DNA from: Hyphomonadaceae bacterium UBA7672
Lineage (GTDB): Bacteria > Pseudomonadota > Alphaproteobacteria > Caulobacterales > Hyphomonadaceae
Direction: 5' to 3'
Length of the DNA stretch: 64,000 nt
Assembly: GCA_002483135.1 (NCBI GenBank)
Contig: DLHI01000024.1
Location: forward strand, 62,001-126,000
Part shown: piece by piece, positions 44,187-53,835 of the stretch
Layout: each line of letters starts with the position of its first letter
Numbering within the stretch: the first letter of the stretch is position 1
Position numbers and translations under genes: made by a program
The notes under the pieces: model-generated
Seen by the model: only the letters and a program-made list of their open reading frames with translations
Told to the model about the DNA's origin: nothing
Database searches by the model: none

Positions 44187-45836
44187 ATGGAAATGCCAGC
44201 ATCGATCCCAGGTCAGCCCGGCGGCCGCCGCGAAGCGACGACGGAAGAAAAGCGCCTGACCTTCTGGGCGCTGATCATCGTCTTCCTGCTCAGCGCGCTC
44301 GACCAGACCATCGTTTCCACGGCGATGCCAACCATCATCGGCGAGCTCAACGGGCTAGAGCTCTACGCCTGGGTCACGACCAGCTATCTGCTCGCCTCCA
44401 CGGTCATGGTCCCCATCTGGGGCAAGCTGGGCGATCTTTATGGCCGCAAGCTGATCCTGCTGATCGGCATCGCGATGTTCGTCGCGGGGTCTTTCCTCTG
44501 TGGCCTCGCCGGAGAATTCGGCGATCTGCCCGCGCTGGGCGACGGGATGATGCAGCTGATCATTTTCCGCGGCATCCAAGGCATCGGCGGCGGCGCGCTG
44601 TTCACCACCGCCTTTGCGACCATCGCTGACCTGTTCCCGCCGCGCGAGCGGGGCAAGTACGCCGGCATGTTTGGCGCCGTGTTTGGTCTGGCCAGTGTGA
44701 TTGGACCGATCGTGGGTGGTTATTTCACCGATCACGGCTCGGTCGATATTGGCGGGCTACACATCGCGGGCTGGCGCTGGTGCTTCTATGTGAACCTGCC
44801 GACCTCGTTGATCGCGTTGGCGATGATCTGGTTCAAGATGCCGAACCTGGGCCATACCGGCGGCGGAAAGATCGACTGGGCGGGCGGCGTCTTCGTCGTG
44901 CTCGCAATCGGCGCGCTGATGCTGGCGCTCACCTGGGGCAACGAGAAGGGCTGGACGCACCCGGACGTGCTCGGCCTGTTCGCCTTCTCCGCTGTCACAG
45001 GGGTGGCGTTCCTGTTCATCGAAGGCCGCGCCGCGGAACCGATCCTGCCGCTCGGCCTGTTTCAGATCCGAGCCTTCACGACCACTACCATCGCCTCGTT
45101 CATCATCGCGATGGCTTTCATGGGAACGATTGTCTACCTGCCGCTCTACCTGCAGCTCGGTCTCGGCATTCAGGCCACCAACAGCGGCCTACTGCTGCTT
45201 CCGCTGATGGCGGGGCTGATCGTGTCGGCGACGCTTTCCGGCCGCTTTGTGACGCGAACGGGCAAGTACAAATCGATGATGCTGGGCGGGGCTATCATCC
45301 AGCTGATCGGCATCTACCTGATGTCGCAACTTGGCAGCACGGCAACCGGCACGGACGTGATCTGGCGTCTGTTTATCCTGGGCATCGGCCTCGGGCCATC
45401 ACAGAGCCTGTTCAACATGGTCTCGCAAAGTTCCGCGCCCATTCACCAGATCGGTGTCGCGACCTCGACGAGCATGTTCCTGCGCCAGTGCGGCGGCATG
45501 ATCGGCGTGTCAATCTTCGGCGCGCTATTGCTGGGTCAGATAGCAGCGTCGCTTGCTCCGATTGCCGGACAGCTCGGCGTCGAGATCGACATCGGCGAGA
45601 TGCAGCGCATGGCCATGATGGCGCAGCACGGCGGCGAGATGCCCATCGCACAGGCCTTCATCAAGACGTCGATCTCCGAAGCCATGAGCCACATCTTCAT
45701 GGCCAGCATGCTGATCGTCGCGCTCGCGATTGTTGCGATCCTGTTTGTCCCCCAGATCACGCTGCGCGGACGAGGACCGCAGGCCGCTGCGGGCGCTTCG
45801 CCGGAAAGCCGGCCCGTGACTCCGGCCGCTGACTAG
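44187..45836 (+). CDS. DHA2-type MFS multidrug/solute transporter
   Basis: 549 residues with about 14 membrane segments, the DHA2 (EmrB/QacA) type. SALDQTIVSTAMPTIIGEL in TM1 is the motif D1/QacA-like signature, and GKLGDLYGRKLILLIG is motif A of loop 2-3. IQGIGGGALFTTAFATIAD and REGRGKYAGM-like blocks follow. It is a proton-driven exporter of unknown substrate. The stop overlaps the stop of the convergent gene within a CTAG. Confidence 0.92.
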   Translation: MEMPASIPGQPGGRREATTEEKRLTFWALIIVFLLSALDQTIVSTAMPTIIGELNGLELYAWVTTSYLLASTVMVPIWGKLGDLYGRKLILLIGIAMFVAGSFLCGLAGEFGDLPALGDGMMQLIIFRGIQGIGGGALFTTAFATIADLFPPRERGKYAGMFGAVFGLASVIGPIVGGYFTDHGSVDIGGLHIAGWRWCFYVNLPTSLIALAMIWFKMPNLGHTGGGKIDWAGGVFVVLAIGALMLALTWGNEKGWTHPDVLGLFAFSAVTGVAFLFIEGRAAEPILPLGLFQIRAFTTTTIASFIIAMAFMGTIVYLPLYLQLGLGIQATNSGLLLLPLMAGLIVSATLSGRFVTRTGKYKSMMLGGAIIQLIGIYLMSQLGSTATGTDVIWRLFILGIGLGPSQSLFNMVSQSSAPIHQIGVATSTSMFLRQCGGMIGVSIFGALLLGQIAASLAPIAGQLGVEIDIGEMQRMAMMAQHGGEMPIAQAFIKTSISEAMSHIFMASMLIVALAIVAILFVPQITLRGRGPQAAAGASPESRPVTPAAD

Positions 45837-47653
45837 CGCTTGATGCGATAGACGCGCAGGGGCGATTGACCGATTGCGACCGGCTCCAGCCAGCCGGGAA
45901 TATCGCCACGCCCCAGCATGGCCGACAGCGTCTGGTCGGGCGACACGCCGTCAGCTGCATTCCGCGCGTAGAATGCCGTCTCAGGCGTCGCGGGGCACAC
46001 CAGCACATAGTCGGCCACCGATCGAACGACGATATCCCGCGCCTGCTCGCTCGACGAACGCATCGCGCTGATCGCAGTCATCGTGCCGCTGACGTCGCGA
46101 TGATAGGGCGCGGCAAGCACGCTGTGATCGGTCCACACCAGCACGCCAGCTCCCAGCGCGAACTGATTCAGCATGATGCCCCTGGGAACCGCACGAAGGG
46201 TTCTCAAGGCTTCAGGCGTGGAACAGGACTTCGAGCTGGCGCTGCGATCGGCGTAGTTCGCCATCGTTGCGCGTGGCGTGATGCTGGACTGCAGGGCATC
46301 GCCCGCGCTTGCCCATGCGGCTGCGGTCGAGCCCGCCGCGATGCCGGCGAAAGCAAGCGCGCGGATAGCGGATGCGCGGGCGCGATAATCGCGGCGCGCC
46401 ACAGCCACAGCCCATGCGCCAAATGGAACAGCGAAGGCGGTGGCGAACGCCGCGCCGCGAATCTGCCAGGCCATGATGGCGACACTGACGATAAGGAAGG
46501 CCAGCGGCACAAAGCCCTCGCCCCACCCGGCATGGCGGCGCACGAAGAAGCCCGCCGCAACCAGTCCGGCCAGCGCCGCACCCGCGACTGCGAACATCAG
46601 CGCCACATCGCTGTCAGCCAACGAAAGCAGCGATCGCGCCTCGGAAATCTGCGTCATCCAGAGCGTGGACATGTCCTCGCCAAGCGCCGCATAGCCGCCG
46701 CCCGCGCATTGCGGGAACAGGAAATAGAGCGCGGCTATGCCTGCTGCGCCAAGCCCGGCGGTCGACGCGGCCCTTCCGGCAAGGTTGTTGCGAAGGCGAT
46801 CTGGCAGCGCACTGAGTGCAACGGCAATACCGCCACCGATCAGGCCGAATGCCGCGAAGGGCGCACCCATGGCGTCGCACACTGCCTGTGTCCACGCCGA
46901 TGGCGGGACAAGCAAGGGCAGCATGATCGCGCTGGCAGCGGCCAGTCCGACGCCGAGCCAACGCAGGCCGAATGCAAACTCCGCCGGCCGGAACAACCAC
47001 AGCAATCCGCTGACGCCGAGCCCCGCCGCGACGAGCGGCACACCTTCGGCGGCAGTCGCCATCACGAGACCAAGCGCAACGCCTGCGCTGATGGCGGCGG
47101 GCCGGCTCGTCCTCATGCGCATCATGCAGCGCACCGCCAGCATCCCGAGCACGAGTTCGACATTGTGGTGGTCGAACGCGCCGGGAGCGAACTTCTCCGT
47201 CGCGGGGAAGGCCAGGGCCGCAAGAATGGCGGCCGCCCATTCAGCTTCACGCCGCAGCCCCTCGCGCGCGCCGATGTCTCCGGCCACGCGAACGGTCAGG
47301 AACACGAATGCGCCGAGCAGCGCGAGCGGCCAGGCAAACGCCACGGCGATCTCGGCATTGGCCTGCCCGACCAGCGGCGCGAGAAGGGCGATCGGTCCGG
47401 CAAGAAGCGCGTCGATCCATTGGGCCCAGTGCATGGGTGTGCCGTCGGGAGGATTCAGCCGATGCTGCACGCTGTCGAACCAGCCCTGGCCGGCGAGCAT
47501 GTCGCGGACGCGCACGAGGCGCATGGCGTTGTCCGGTTCGGCAAAGTCCTGGCTCAGCGCCGCCGCGCCAAATCCTGCAACGAGGATCAGCACCGCAAGG
47601 CCCCAGCCCGCCAGCCACGCGATCCGTCCGTTTCCGTCGTGTGCGGGCGACAT
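45833..47653 (-). CDS. Polytopic membrane protein, GT-C glycosyltransferase-like
   Basis: 606 residues with more than ten hydrophobic segments. The first loop after TM1 has the acidic AEPDNAMRLVRVRDMLAGQG and WFDSVQHRLNPPDG, where an Asp pair and WFD resemble the catalytic loop of GT-C enzymes such as STT3/PglB. The C-terminal soluble part is modest. I infer an oligosaccharyl- or glycosyltransferase-like role, but this is not certain. It converges on the MFS gene. Confidence 0.5.
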   Translation of the reverse strand: MSPAHDGNGRIAWLAGWGLAVLILVAGFGAAALSQDFAEPDNAMRLVRVRDMLAGQGWFDSVQHRLNPPDGTPMHWAQWIDALLAGPIALLAPLVGQANAEIAVAFAWPLALLGAFVFLTVRVAGDIGAREGLRREAEWAAAILAALAFPATEKFAPGAFDHHNVELVLGMLAVRCMMRMRTSRPAAISAGVALGLVMATAAEGVPLVAAGLGVSGLLWLFRPAEFAFGLRWLGVGLAAASAIMLPLLVPPSAWTQAVCDAMGAPFAAFGLIGGGIAVALSALPDRLRNNLAGRAASTAGLGAAGIAALYFLFPQCAGGGYAALGEDMSTLWMTQISEARSLLSLADSDVALMFAVAGAALAGLVAAGFFVRRHAGWGEGFVPLAFLIVSVAIMAWQIRGAAFATAFAVPFGAWAVAVARRDYRARASAIRALAFAGIAAGSTAAAWASAGDALQSSITPRATMANYADRSASSKSCSTPEALRTLRAVPRGIMLNQFALGAGVLVWTDHSVLAAPYHRDVSGTMTAISAMRSSSEQARDIVVRSVADYVLVCPATPETAFYARNAADGVSPDQTLSAMLGRGDIPGWLEPVAIGQSPLRVYRIKR

Positions 47654-47896
47654 GCCGGTCCGTCAGTCTCTTGAACTGCCGGTTTCCTAGCAAATCTGGC
47701 TTAAGCATTCGCAAAGCTGGGGTTTCCGGGTACGCCACAGTGCGAACACCGTCGCCACAATGATACTTTTCGTCCGCCCTATGTCAGCCGCGGCCCGCCT
47801 TCACACATGCACTCAAGCGGGAACACAAGCCCGCGAGTCGGCCGCAGCCGCACAGCCCGATCCCGGGACAGCGCGCGGCCCAGAGGGACGATTACG

Positions 47897-48481
47897 ATGA
47901 TCCGCGCCTTTACCCGTTTGAGCTTGCTGTCGGTCGCCGCGCTGGCCAGCGCCGGCGCTGCGAGCGCAGACATCTTCCTCAAGACCGCGACCGCGGCGGG
48001 CGACGCCACCCAGCGCGGCTTCGAGGGGCAGATCGAGATCACGGGCGTGAATATGAGCATCTCCACCTACACGATGCCGGACCCGGAAGGCTTCCAGGAT
48101 GAAGTCCGCTCAACCAATGTCAGCCCGCTGATGATCACGAAGTCGCCGGATCGCTCGTCTTCGAAGCTCATGGCCGCCGCCGTGGAAGGGGCACCGCTGG
48201 GCCGGATCGAGATCACCTTCACCTCGCCGGTTCGTCCGGGCGCGAGCGAAACGGTTGAATCTCGCTGGATCATCGAGGGCGCCGAAGTGCGCGGCTTCAG
48301 CGTCTATACGGACCCGATGAACGGCAACCAGCCGGTCGAGAATATCGAGATTTCCTACGCCTCGATGACGCACCAGTATTACACGAAGGACTCGAAGGGC
48401 GTCCGCTCGGGCAGCATGGAAGAAACGAAGTGGAGTGTGCCCGAAGACCAACTCTTCCCCTACGATGCGGGCTGCCATTAA
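47897..48481 (+). CDS. Exported Hcp-like (type VI tube-type) protein
   Basis: 194 residues, starting MIRAFTRLSLLSVAALASAG at 47897 with a Sec signal peptide cut after ASA near residue 24. The mature part resembles Hcp (PF05638): DIFLKTATAAGDATQ, FEGQIEITGVNMSIS, PLMITKSPDRSSSKLM, and GRIEITFTS. Normal Hcp has no signal peptide. No other type VI gene is in the window, so it is an orphan. The GAGGGA SD is 9 bp away. A terminator-like hairpin follows. Confidence 0.65.
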   Translation: MIRAFTRLSLLSVAALASAGAASADIFLKTATAAGDATQRGFEGQIEITGVNMSISTYTMPDPEGFQDEVRSTNVSPLMITKSPDRSSSKLMAAAVEGAPLGRIEITFTSPVRPGASETVESRWIIEGAEVRGFSVYTDPMNGNQPVENIEISYASMTHQYYTKDSKGVRSGSMEETKWSVPEDQLFPYDAGCH

Positions 48482-48516
48482 CAGTCCGTAGCTGACCTCC
48501 GACGGTAACAGCGATT

Positions 48517-48546
48517 GGGCAGGCCTCTCCGGAGCCTGCCCGATTT
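48517..48546 (+). terminator. Terminator-like hairpin after the Hcp-like gene
   Basis: GGGCAGGC (48517-48524), loop of 9, GCCTGCCC (48534-48541), followed by GATTTG with only three T. 36 bp after the stop codon. Confidence 0.5.
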
Positions 48547-48618
48547 GCGCAGGCGGATTCATCGGCGCCTAACCTCTCCCTGCTAGGAAAAGCAGATAGT
48601 TCGGGGAGGATACGTCCC

Positions 48619-49182
48619 ATGGCCAAGGCTGCATTTCACAAGAACCAGAAGGTTTTCGTCAAACCGGTTGGCACCTGGGCCGTTGTCGAGCGCGTCCTGC
48701 CGCAATGGGTCAAAGGCCTCGATGAGCCGCTGAAGGTTCACTACGATGTCGGCCTCGGCCGCGAGTTCGGCGCTAGCGAACTGATGGCGGATAAGGCGGG
48801 CGGGACTATCGACGACCTTGCCGAGATCGAGAACTGGCGCATTAACCGGGCCCGCAACCGCTGGAAGGATTCGGAGGATGTTCCGAACCACCCGCATCCG
48901 GGAACCTACCCGATCATCACGACCGACGAGAAGAACTGGGGCGGCTGGCGCGTGCCCAGCGCCGAGTATGATCGCGACCCCCAACGAATCGAATTCCAGG
49001 CGCGCATGATCGAGTCGGCCCCCCATCTCATGCGCGTGGCCAAGACCCTCGCCCAGTTCGCGCACCAGAACACGGACGACACGCCTGCCGAGCTCCTGGA
49101 TCTGGCCAAGAAGGCCACGGCTCTCCTCCGCCGCATCTACGAAACCCCCGGCGAAACATCGATGCAGGTCGCGGCAGAGTAG
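48619..49182 (+). CDS. Conserved hypothetical protein
   Basis: 187 residues with no signal peptide or membrane segment, so probably cytoplasmic. It opens MAKAAFHKNQKVFVKPVGTW and has HYDVGLGREFGASELM and NWRINRARNRWKDSED, which look like a conserved domain. The rest is helical and charged (ESAPHLMRVAKTLAQFAHQ). The SD GGGGAGGAT is strong. I know of no assigned function; it lies ahead of pepN with 126 bp. Confidence 0.75.
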   Translation: MAKAAFHKNQKVFVKPVGTWAVVERVLPQWVKGLDEPLKVHYDVGLGREFGASELMADKAGGTIDDLAEIENWRINRARNRWKDSEDVPNHPHPGTYPIITTDEKNWGGWRVPSAEYDRDPQRIEFQARMIESAPHLMRVAKTLAQFAHQNTDDTPAELLDLAKKATALLRRIYETPGETSMQVAAE

Positions 49183-49308
49183 TCCGCTGCCGCAACTCGC
49201 CGCTTTTCCGGCCCAGAACCGGGCGAATGCCCTTTATCTTGGCGAATAAGGCTGTACGCATCGGAGCAACCGCAACTCAATCGCGGGACCCTGATCGAGC
49301 GACCTGCC

Positions 49309-51942
49309 ATGCGTACCGAAAATCCCCCGCCCGTTCGCCTGTCCGACTACCGGGCCTATCCCTTCCGCATCAATCAGGTTCGGATGCGCTTCCAGCTGCA
49401 TCCGACTGACACGCGCGTGCTGACCGAGTTGTCGATTCGCCGGACGGGCGATGCCGACGCGCCGCTTGTACTCGACGGTGAGAAGCTGACGCTGAAGTCG
49501 ATCCGGCTTAACGGCAACGCCCTGTCGACTGACGAGTACAAGCTGGATGCCGAAGCCCTGACGTTGGAATGGCCGGGCGACACGTTCACGCTGGAGATCG
49601 AGACCAGCATCTCGCCAGAGACCAATACCGAATTGTCGGGCCTCTACATGTCGAGCGGCCGCTTCTGCACGCAGTGCGAAGCCGAGGGCTTCCGCCGGAT
49701 CACCTTCTACCCGGATCGGCCGGATGTTCTCGCGCCCTTCCACGTGCGCATCGAGGCAGAGAAGGCCAGCTATCCCTACCTGCTCTCGAACGGCAATCCG
49801 ACGACGTCGGGAGACCTCGGCGACGGGCGCCACTTCGCCGAATGGACAGACCCGCATCCCAAGCCCTCCTACCTGTTCGCGCTGGTGGGCGGCGCGTTCG
49901 ATGTCCTGGAGGACAGCTTCACAACCTCGTCGGGCAAGCCGGTGAAGCTCGCGATCTATGTCGAGAAGGGCGACGCGCCGCGCGCGACCTACGCGATGCT
50001 CTCGCTCAAGAACGCCATGTCATGGGATGAGGATGTGTTCGGCCGCGAGTACGACCTCGACATCTTCCAGATCGTCGCGGTGCGCGACTTCAACTTCGGC
50101 GCGATGGAGAACAAGGGCCTCAACATCTTCAACTCGGCCTATGTGCTGGCAGACGGCAAAGCCGCGACTGACGCCGACTTCGAGGCCATCGAAAGCATCG
50201 TGGCGCACGAGTACTTCCACAACTGGACCGGCAATCGCATCACCTGCCGCGATTGGTTCCAGCTGTGCCTGAAGGAAGGCCTTACGGTCTATCGCGACCA
50301 GGAATTCACCAAGGCGATGCGCTCGCCTGCAGTTGCCCGCATCAAGGAAGTCATCCGCCTGCGCACGCGGCAATTCCCGGAAGACGCGGGCCCGCTGGCC
50401 CACCCGGTTCGCCCGGATCGCTATGCGCGCATCGACAACCTCTACACGGCGACCGTCTATGAGAAGGGCGCGGAGCTCATCCGCATGCTGCGCCTGATGA
50501 TCGGCGACGAGTCCTTTTTTGCGGGCATGAACCGCTATTTCGATACGTTCGACGGCACCGCTGCGACGATTGAAGACTTCATCGGCGCGTTCCAGCCGTC
50601 GACGCATCACGACCTCGCATCGTTCTCGCAGTGGTATGCCCAGGCCGGCACGCCAGCGATTACCGCGAAGGGAAAATACGATGCCGCCGCCCGCACCTGG
50701 AAGCTCACGCTGACCCAGACCGTCGCACCGACCCCGGGCGAGCCCTCCAAGGTCGCCGTGCCGATCCCGCTTCGCATCGCACTGTTCGACTCTAACGGAG
50801 CAGCTCTAGAAACCCGCGTTGGCGAGTCTCAGCCTGCGCATGAGCACGTGCTGCTGCTGGATCACAGCACAAAGGACTTTACGTTCTCCGGCGTCGCCTC
50901 GCCGCCGCGCGCTTCGCTGAACCGTGGTTTCAGCGCGCCCGTGCGCCTCGTCGATGATCTGTCCGAGGCCGACCGCGCCGCGCTTGCCGGGGCGGACGAT
51001 GATCCCTTCGCACAATGGGAAGCTCTGCAGACGATCGCACGCGCGGTCATTCTCGATTCCGTGCGCGGCGGATCGCGCGAGCCTGACCATGTGCGCGCCG
51101 CCGCTTATGTGAAATCGCTGCGCGATTCCGTAACGCGCGCGTCCTCAACTGATCCGGCCTTTGCCGCTCTGCTGCTCTACGTGCCAACCGTGGGTGAACT
51201 CATCCTCGACATGAAAGACGCGGACCCCAGCGCGCTTCATGTGGTGCGCCTCGAGCTTCGCCGCTCGATTGCCCGCACGCTGGAAGACCAGTTGCTTGCA
51301 GCGCTCGACAAGGCGGAGCCGGCGACCTTTGATCCGTCCGCCGCCGCCGCAGGCCGCCGCGCATTGAGGTCCGCCGCCCTGTCGCTGCTGTCCTCGCTGG
51401 GCGACCGCCACGAAATTCTGATCGCGCAAGCCTATCGCAGCGCGACCACGATGACGGAAAGCCTTGCCGCGCTCAACGCACTGTCGGGCATCGAAAGCGG
51501 CGCGTTCGATGTGGCGCTGGCGGACTTCGAGACGCGATGGTCATCCGCCCCGCTGGTGATGGACAAGTGGTTCGGCGTCCAGGCGATGGCCATCCGTAAC
51601 GATCTGCGCGAGCGGCTGGTGAAACTTCTCGCCCGCCCAGACTATGATCTTCGCAATCCCAACCGCGTGCGCTCGCTTGCGGCGTCGTTTGCCATGAACA
51701 GCCCGGTCGCCTTCCACGCCGAGGATGGCTGGGGCTATCGCTTCCTCGCCGACCTGATCCTGAAGGTCGACCCGCTGAACCCGGCCCTTTCGGCGCGCCT
51801 CGCTACGGCGTTCGAGAGCTGGCGGTCGTTCAACGCAATCCGGCGCGAGCACGCTCAGGGTCAGTTGCGGCGGCTTTCGGAAGCCGGGCTCTCGCGAAAC
51901 GCCCTCGATATTGTCGGCCGGGCCCTTGCGGAATCGAAATAG
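49309..51942 (+). CDS. pepN: Aminopeptidase N (M1 family)
   Basis: 877 residues. GAMEN at 264-268 and the zinc motif HEYFH at 300-304 with WTGNRITCRDWFQLCLKEG are the M1 signature. It is a broad-specificity aminopeptidase of peptide turnover, close in length to E. coli PepN (870). Residues 450-877 form the helical C-terminal domain (DUF3458 plus ARM-like). It appears to be a single gene, with 103 bp to the EAL gene. Confidence 0.96.
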   Translation: MRTENPPPVRLSDYRAYPFRINQVRMRFQLHPTDTRVLTELSIRRTGDADAPLVLDGEKLTLKSIRLNGNALSTDEYKLDAEALTLEWPGDTFTLEIETSISPETNTELSGLYMSSGRFCTQCEAEGFRRITFYPDRPDVLAPFHVRIEAEKASYPYLLSNGNPTTSGDLGDGRHFAEWTDPHPKPSYLFALVGGAFDVLEDSFTTSSGKPVKLAIYVEKGDAPRATYAMLSLKNAMSWDEDVFGREYDLDIFQIVAVRDFNFGAMENKGLNIFNSAYVLADGKAATDADFEAIESIVAHEYFHNWTGNRITCRDWFQLCLKEGLTVYRDQEFTKAMRSPAVARIKEVIRLRTRQFPEDAGPLAHPVRPDRYARIDNLYTATVYEKGAELIRMLRLMIGDESFFAGMNRYFDTFDGTAATIEDFIGAFQPSTHHDLASFSQWYAQAGTPAITAKGKYDAAARTWKLTLTQTVAPTPGEPSKVAVPIPLRIALFDSNGAALETRVGESQPAHEHVLLLDHSTKDFTFSGVASPPRASLNRGFSAPVRLVDDLSEADRAALAGADDDPFAQWEALQTIARAVILDSVRGGSREPDHVRAAAYVKSLRDSVTRASSTDPAFAALLLYVPTVGELILDMKDADPSALHVVRLELRRSIARTLEDQLLAALDKAEPATFDPSAAAAGRRALRSAALSLLSSLGDRHEILIAQAYRSATTMTESLAALNALSGIESGAFDVALADFETRWSSAPLVMDKWFGVQAMAIRNDLRERLVKLLARPDYDLRNPNRVRSLAASFAMNSPVAFHAEDGWGYRFLADLILKVDPLNPALSARLATAFESWRSFNAIRREHAQGQLRRLSEAGLSRNALDIVGRALAESK

Positions 51943-52045
51943 CGTATTGATAGCGGCCTAGTTTTTGCGACCCGTTATCGTTAACCGCCGACTAACGATG
52001 GCCGACTAGCGTTCAGCGTCGCGTTATTGTGACCGGGCGGCGGGA

Positions 52046-53173
52046 ATGTCGGTTTCAACATCAGAGGACGCGAAGTTTCGCGACTTTGCCTTTGCCGCTG
52101 CGGACCTCCTGGTCACCAGCGACGCGAGCGGCCGCATCGTCGACGCGCAGGGCGACGCCACTCTCTTTCATTTTCCGAGCCCGGACCGCCTCGTCGGCCG
52201 CAACGCGATCGATCTCGTCAGCGAGGCGGAAGGCAGCCGCCTGCGCGAGGAGCTCTGGTCTCTGGGACCAGGCCGCCGCCTGTCGTGGGACGACGCCACT
52301 TCCATAGAAGGCGGGCGGCGCATCATCGTCCAGCGCAGCATCACGTCGCCCAACAGTTTCAACTTCGCCGTCCTGCGCATGCCGTCCTCCCTGCGTGTGC
52401 GCGGCGACAATGCCAACGAAGTGATGGCGGAGCGTTTTCGCGACGCCGTGATGAATGGCCGGCTAATGGCTGCGCGCCAACCCGTGGTCGAGACCAGCTC
52501 CGGAGCGATCAGCCACTACGAGGTGCTGGCGCGCTTCAACGGTGAAGACAGCCCTGTCGGCCTGATCACGGCGGCTGAAAAGAGCGGCCAGATCGCCCAC
52601 CTCGACTATGTGATGATCAGCGCGGCAGCCTCGCGGCTTGAGGCCAACCCGGACCCTGACTATCGCCTTGCGGTCAACATCTCCGGGGAGTCGCTGCAGC
52701 GCCTTGATGTCATCCGCGAACTCTGCGCCGTCATTTCGGGCCACACCTTCAAGCGCAGCCGCCTCATCGTTGAAGTGACAGAGTCCGCTCACATCCACGA
52801 CATCGAAACCGCCGCGCGCGCCGTCGAGATGCTGCGCGCGAGCGGCGTTGGCGTGTCTCTGGATGATTTCGGCGCCGGCTCCGCGTCGTTCGGATATCTG
52901 CGCGCGCTCAATGTGGACGGTTTGAAATTTGACGGCAGTTTTCTTGAGGCCGCCGGAACCAACCGGCGCGGCCTTGCGCTCATGCGCAGCGTCGCGCGGA
53001 TGTGCGCCGAGCTCGGCATCAGCTCGGTGGGGGAACGCATAGAGACGGAGTCCGACCGGCAGATGCTGATCGACGCGGGGGTGATGTACGCGCAGGGCTA
53101 TTTCTACGGCCGGCCGACGATCGACGAGAACTTCTTCGCGCGCGGGCCGATCGCCCTGCGAAGCGCGGCATAG
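52046..53173 (+). CDS. PAS-EAL c-di-GMP phosphodiesterase
   Basis: 375 residues. Residues 10-110 are PAS-like. The EAL domain keeps the catalytic set: E159 in EVLAR, N211, E246 in VEVTES, D273 and D274 in DDFGAG, K294, E333 and Q350. So it should hydrolyse c-di-GMP despite EVL in place of EAL. It starts a three-gene signalling run with a receiver 9 bp downstream and a histidine kinase. A transmembrane segment is absent, so it is cytoplasmic. Confidence 0.88.
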   Translation: MSVSTSEDAKFRDFAFAAADLLVTSDASGRIVDAQGDATLFHFPSPDRLVGRNAIDLVSEAEGSRLREELWSLGPGRRLSWDDATSIEGGRRIIVQRSITSPNSFNFAVLRMPSSLRVRGDNANEVMAERFRDAVMNGRLMAARQPVVETSSGAISHYEVLARFNGEDSPVGLITAAEKSGQIAHLDYVMISAAASRLEANPDPDYRLAVNISGESLQRLDVIRELCAVISGHTFKRSRLIVEVTESAHIHDIETAARAVEMLRASGVGVSLDDFGAGSASFGYLRALNVDGLKFDGSFLEAAGTNRRGLALMRSVARMCAELGISSVGERIETESDRQMLIDAGVMYAQGYFYGRPTIDENFFARGPIALRSAA

Positions 53174-53182
53174 GGGACTGGC

Positions 53183-53722
53183 ATGGATCGCACGCTGGAG
53201 CGGCTCAAGGTGCTGGTTGTCGATGACAACCACCACATGATCAACATCATCAAGACGATCCTTCGCGGCTTCGAGGTCAAGGACTTCTTCGACACCAACA
53301 GCGCCCGCGACGCCTTCCAGATCATCCGCACCACGCCCGTCGATCTCATCATCACCGACTTCTCGATGGACCCGGTGGACGGTTGCGAACTGACGAAGCT
53401 GATCCGCACGGCCGAGGACAGCCCGAACCATTTCGTACCGATCATCATGCTGACGGCGTACGCCGAACGTTCAAAGGTCGAACAGGCGCGCGATGCCGGC
53501 GTCACCGAGTTTTGCGCCAAGCCCGTTACGGCCACGGAACTTTACCGGAAGGTGTGTTCCGTCATCAACACGCCGCGCTCCTTCGTGCGAACCAGCGTCT
53601 ATTTCGGCCCCGACCGCCGCCGCCGCAAGGACGACAATTACAAGGGCAAGGAACGCCGGGAAAACCTGTTCGGCCCCAAGGGCGCAAGCATCCTCGCGCG
53701 AGCCACCGAGAACGCGGCCTGA
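53183..53722 (+). CDS. Stand-alone response regulator with a basic C-terminal tail
   Basis: 179 residues. A CheY-like receiver (1-125): acidic D14-D15, phosphoacceptor D59 in LIITDFSM, T91 and K113 (CAKPVT). The C-terminal 45 residues carry a basic PDRRRRKDDNYKGKERRE stretch with no output domain of a known type. It lies 9 bp after the EAL gene and 113 bp before a histidine kinase, which may be its partner. Similar GPDRRR-tailed receivers are common in Alphaproteobacteria. Confidence 0.88.
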   Translation: MDRTLERLKVLVVDDNHHMINIIKTILRGFEVKDFFDTNSARDAFQIIRTTPVDLIITDFSMDPVDGCELTKLIRTAEDSPNHFVPIIMLTAYAERSKVEQARDAGVTEFCAKPVTATELYRKVCSVINTPRSFVRTSVYFGPDRRRRKDDNYKGKERRENLFGPKGASILARATENAA

Positions 53723-53835
53723 ATCGTATCGCTACCGATTCGTTCGATGGCTCACAATTAATGCCCGGTTAACCCTTTCGCAGCGTTTCGACTCCACAAC
53801 TGGTAAGTTCGGGGAGTTCACGAGGGCCTATAATC

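Noticed and set aside
45866..47674. 602-codon frame antisense to the GT-C-like gene
   Set aside because: Arg/Gly/His-rich and without hydrophobic segments; the minus-strand membrane protein has the coherent pattern.
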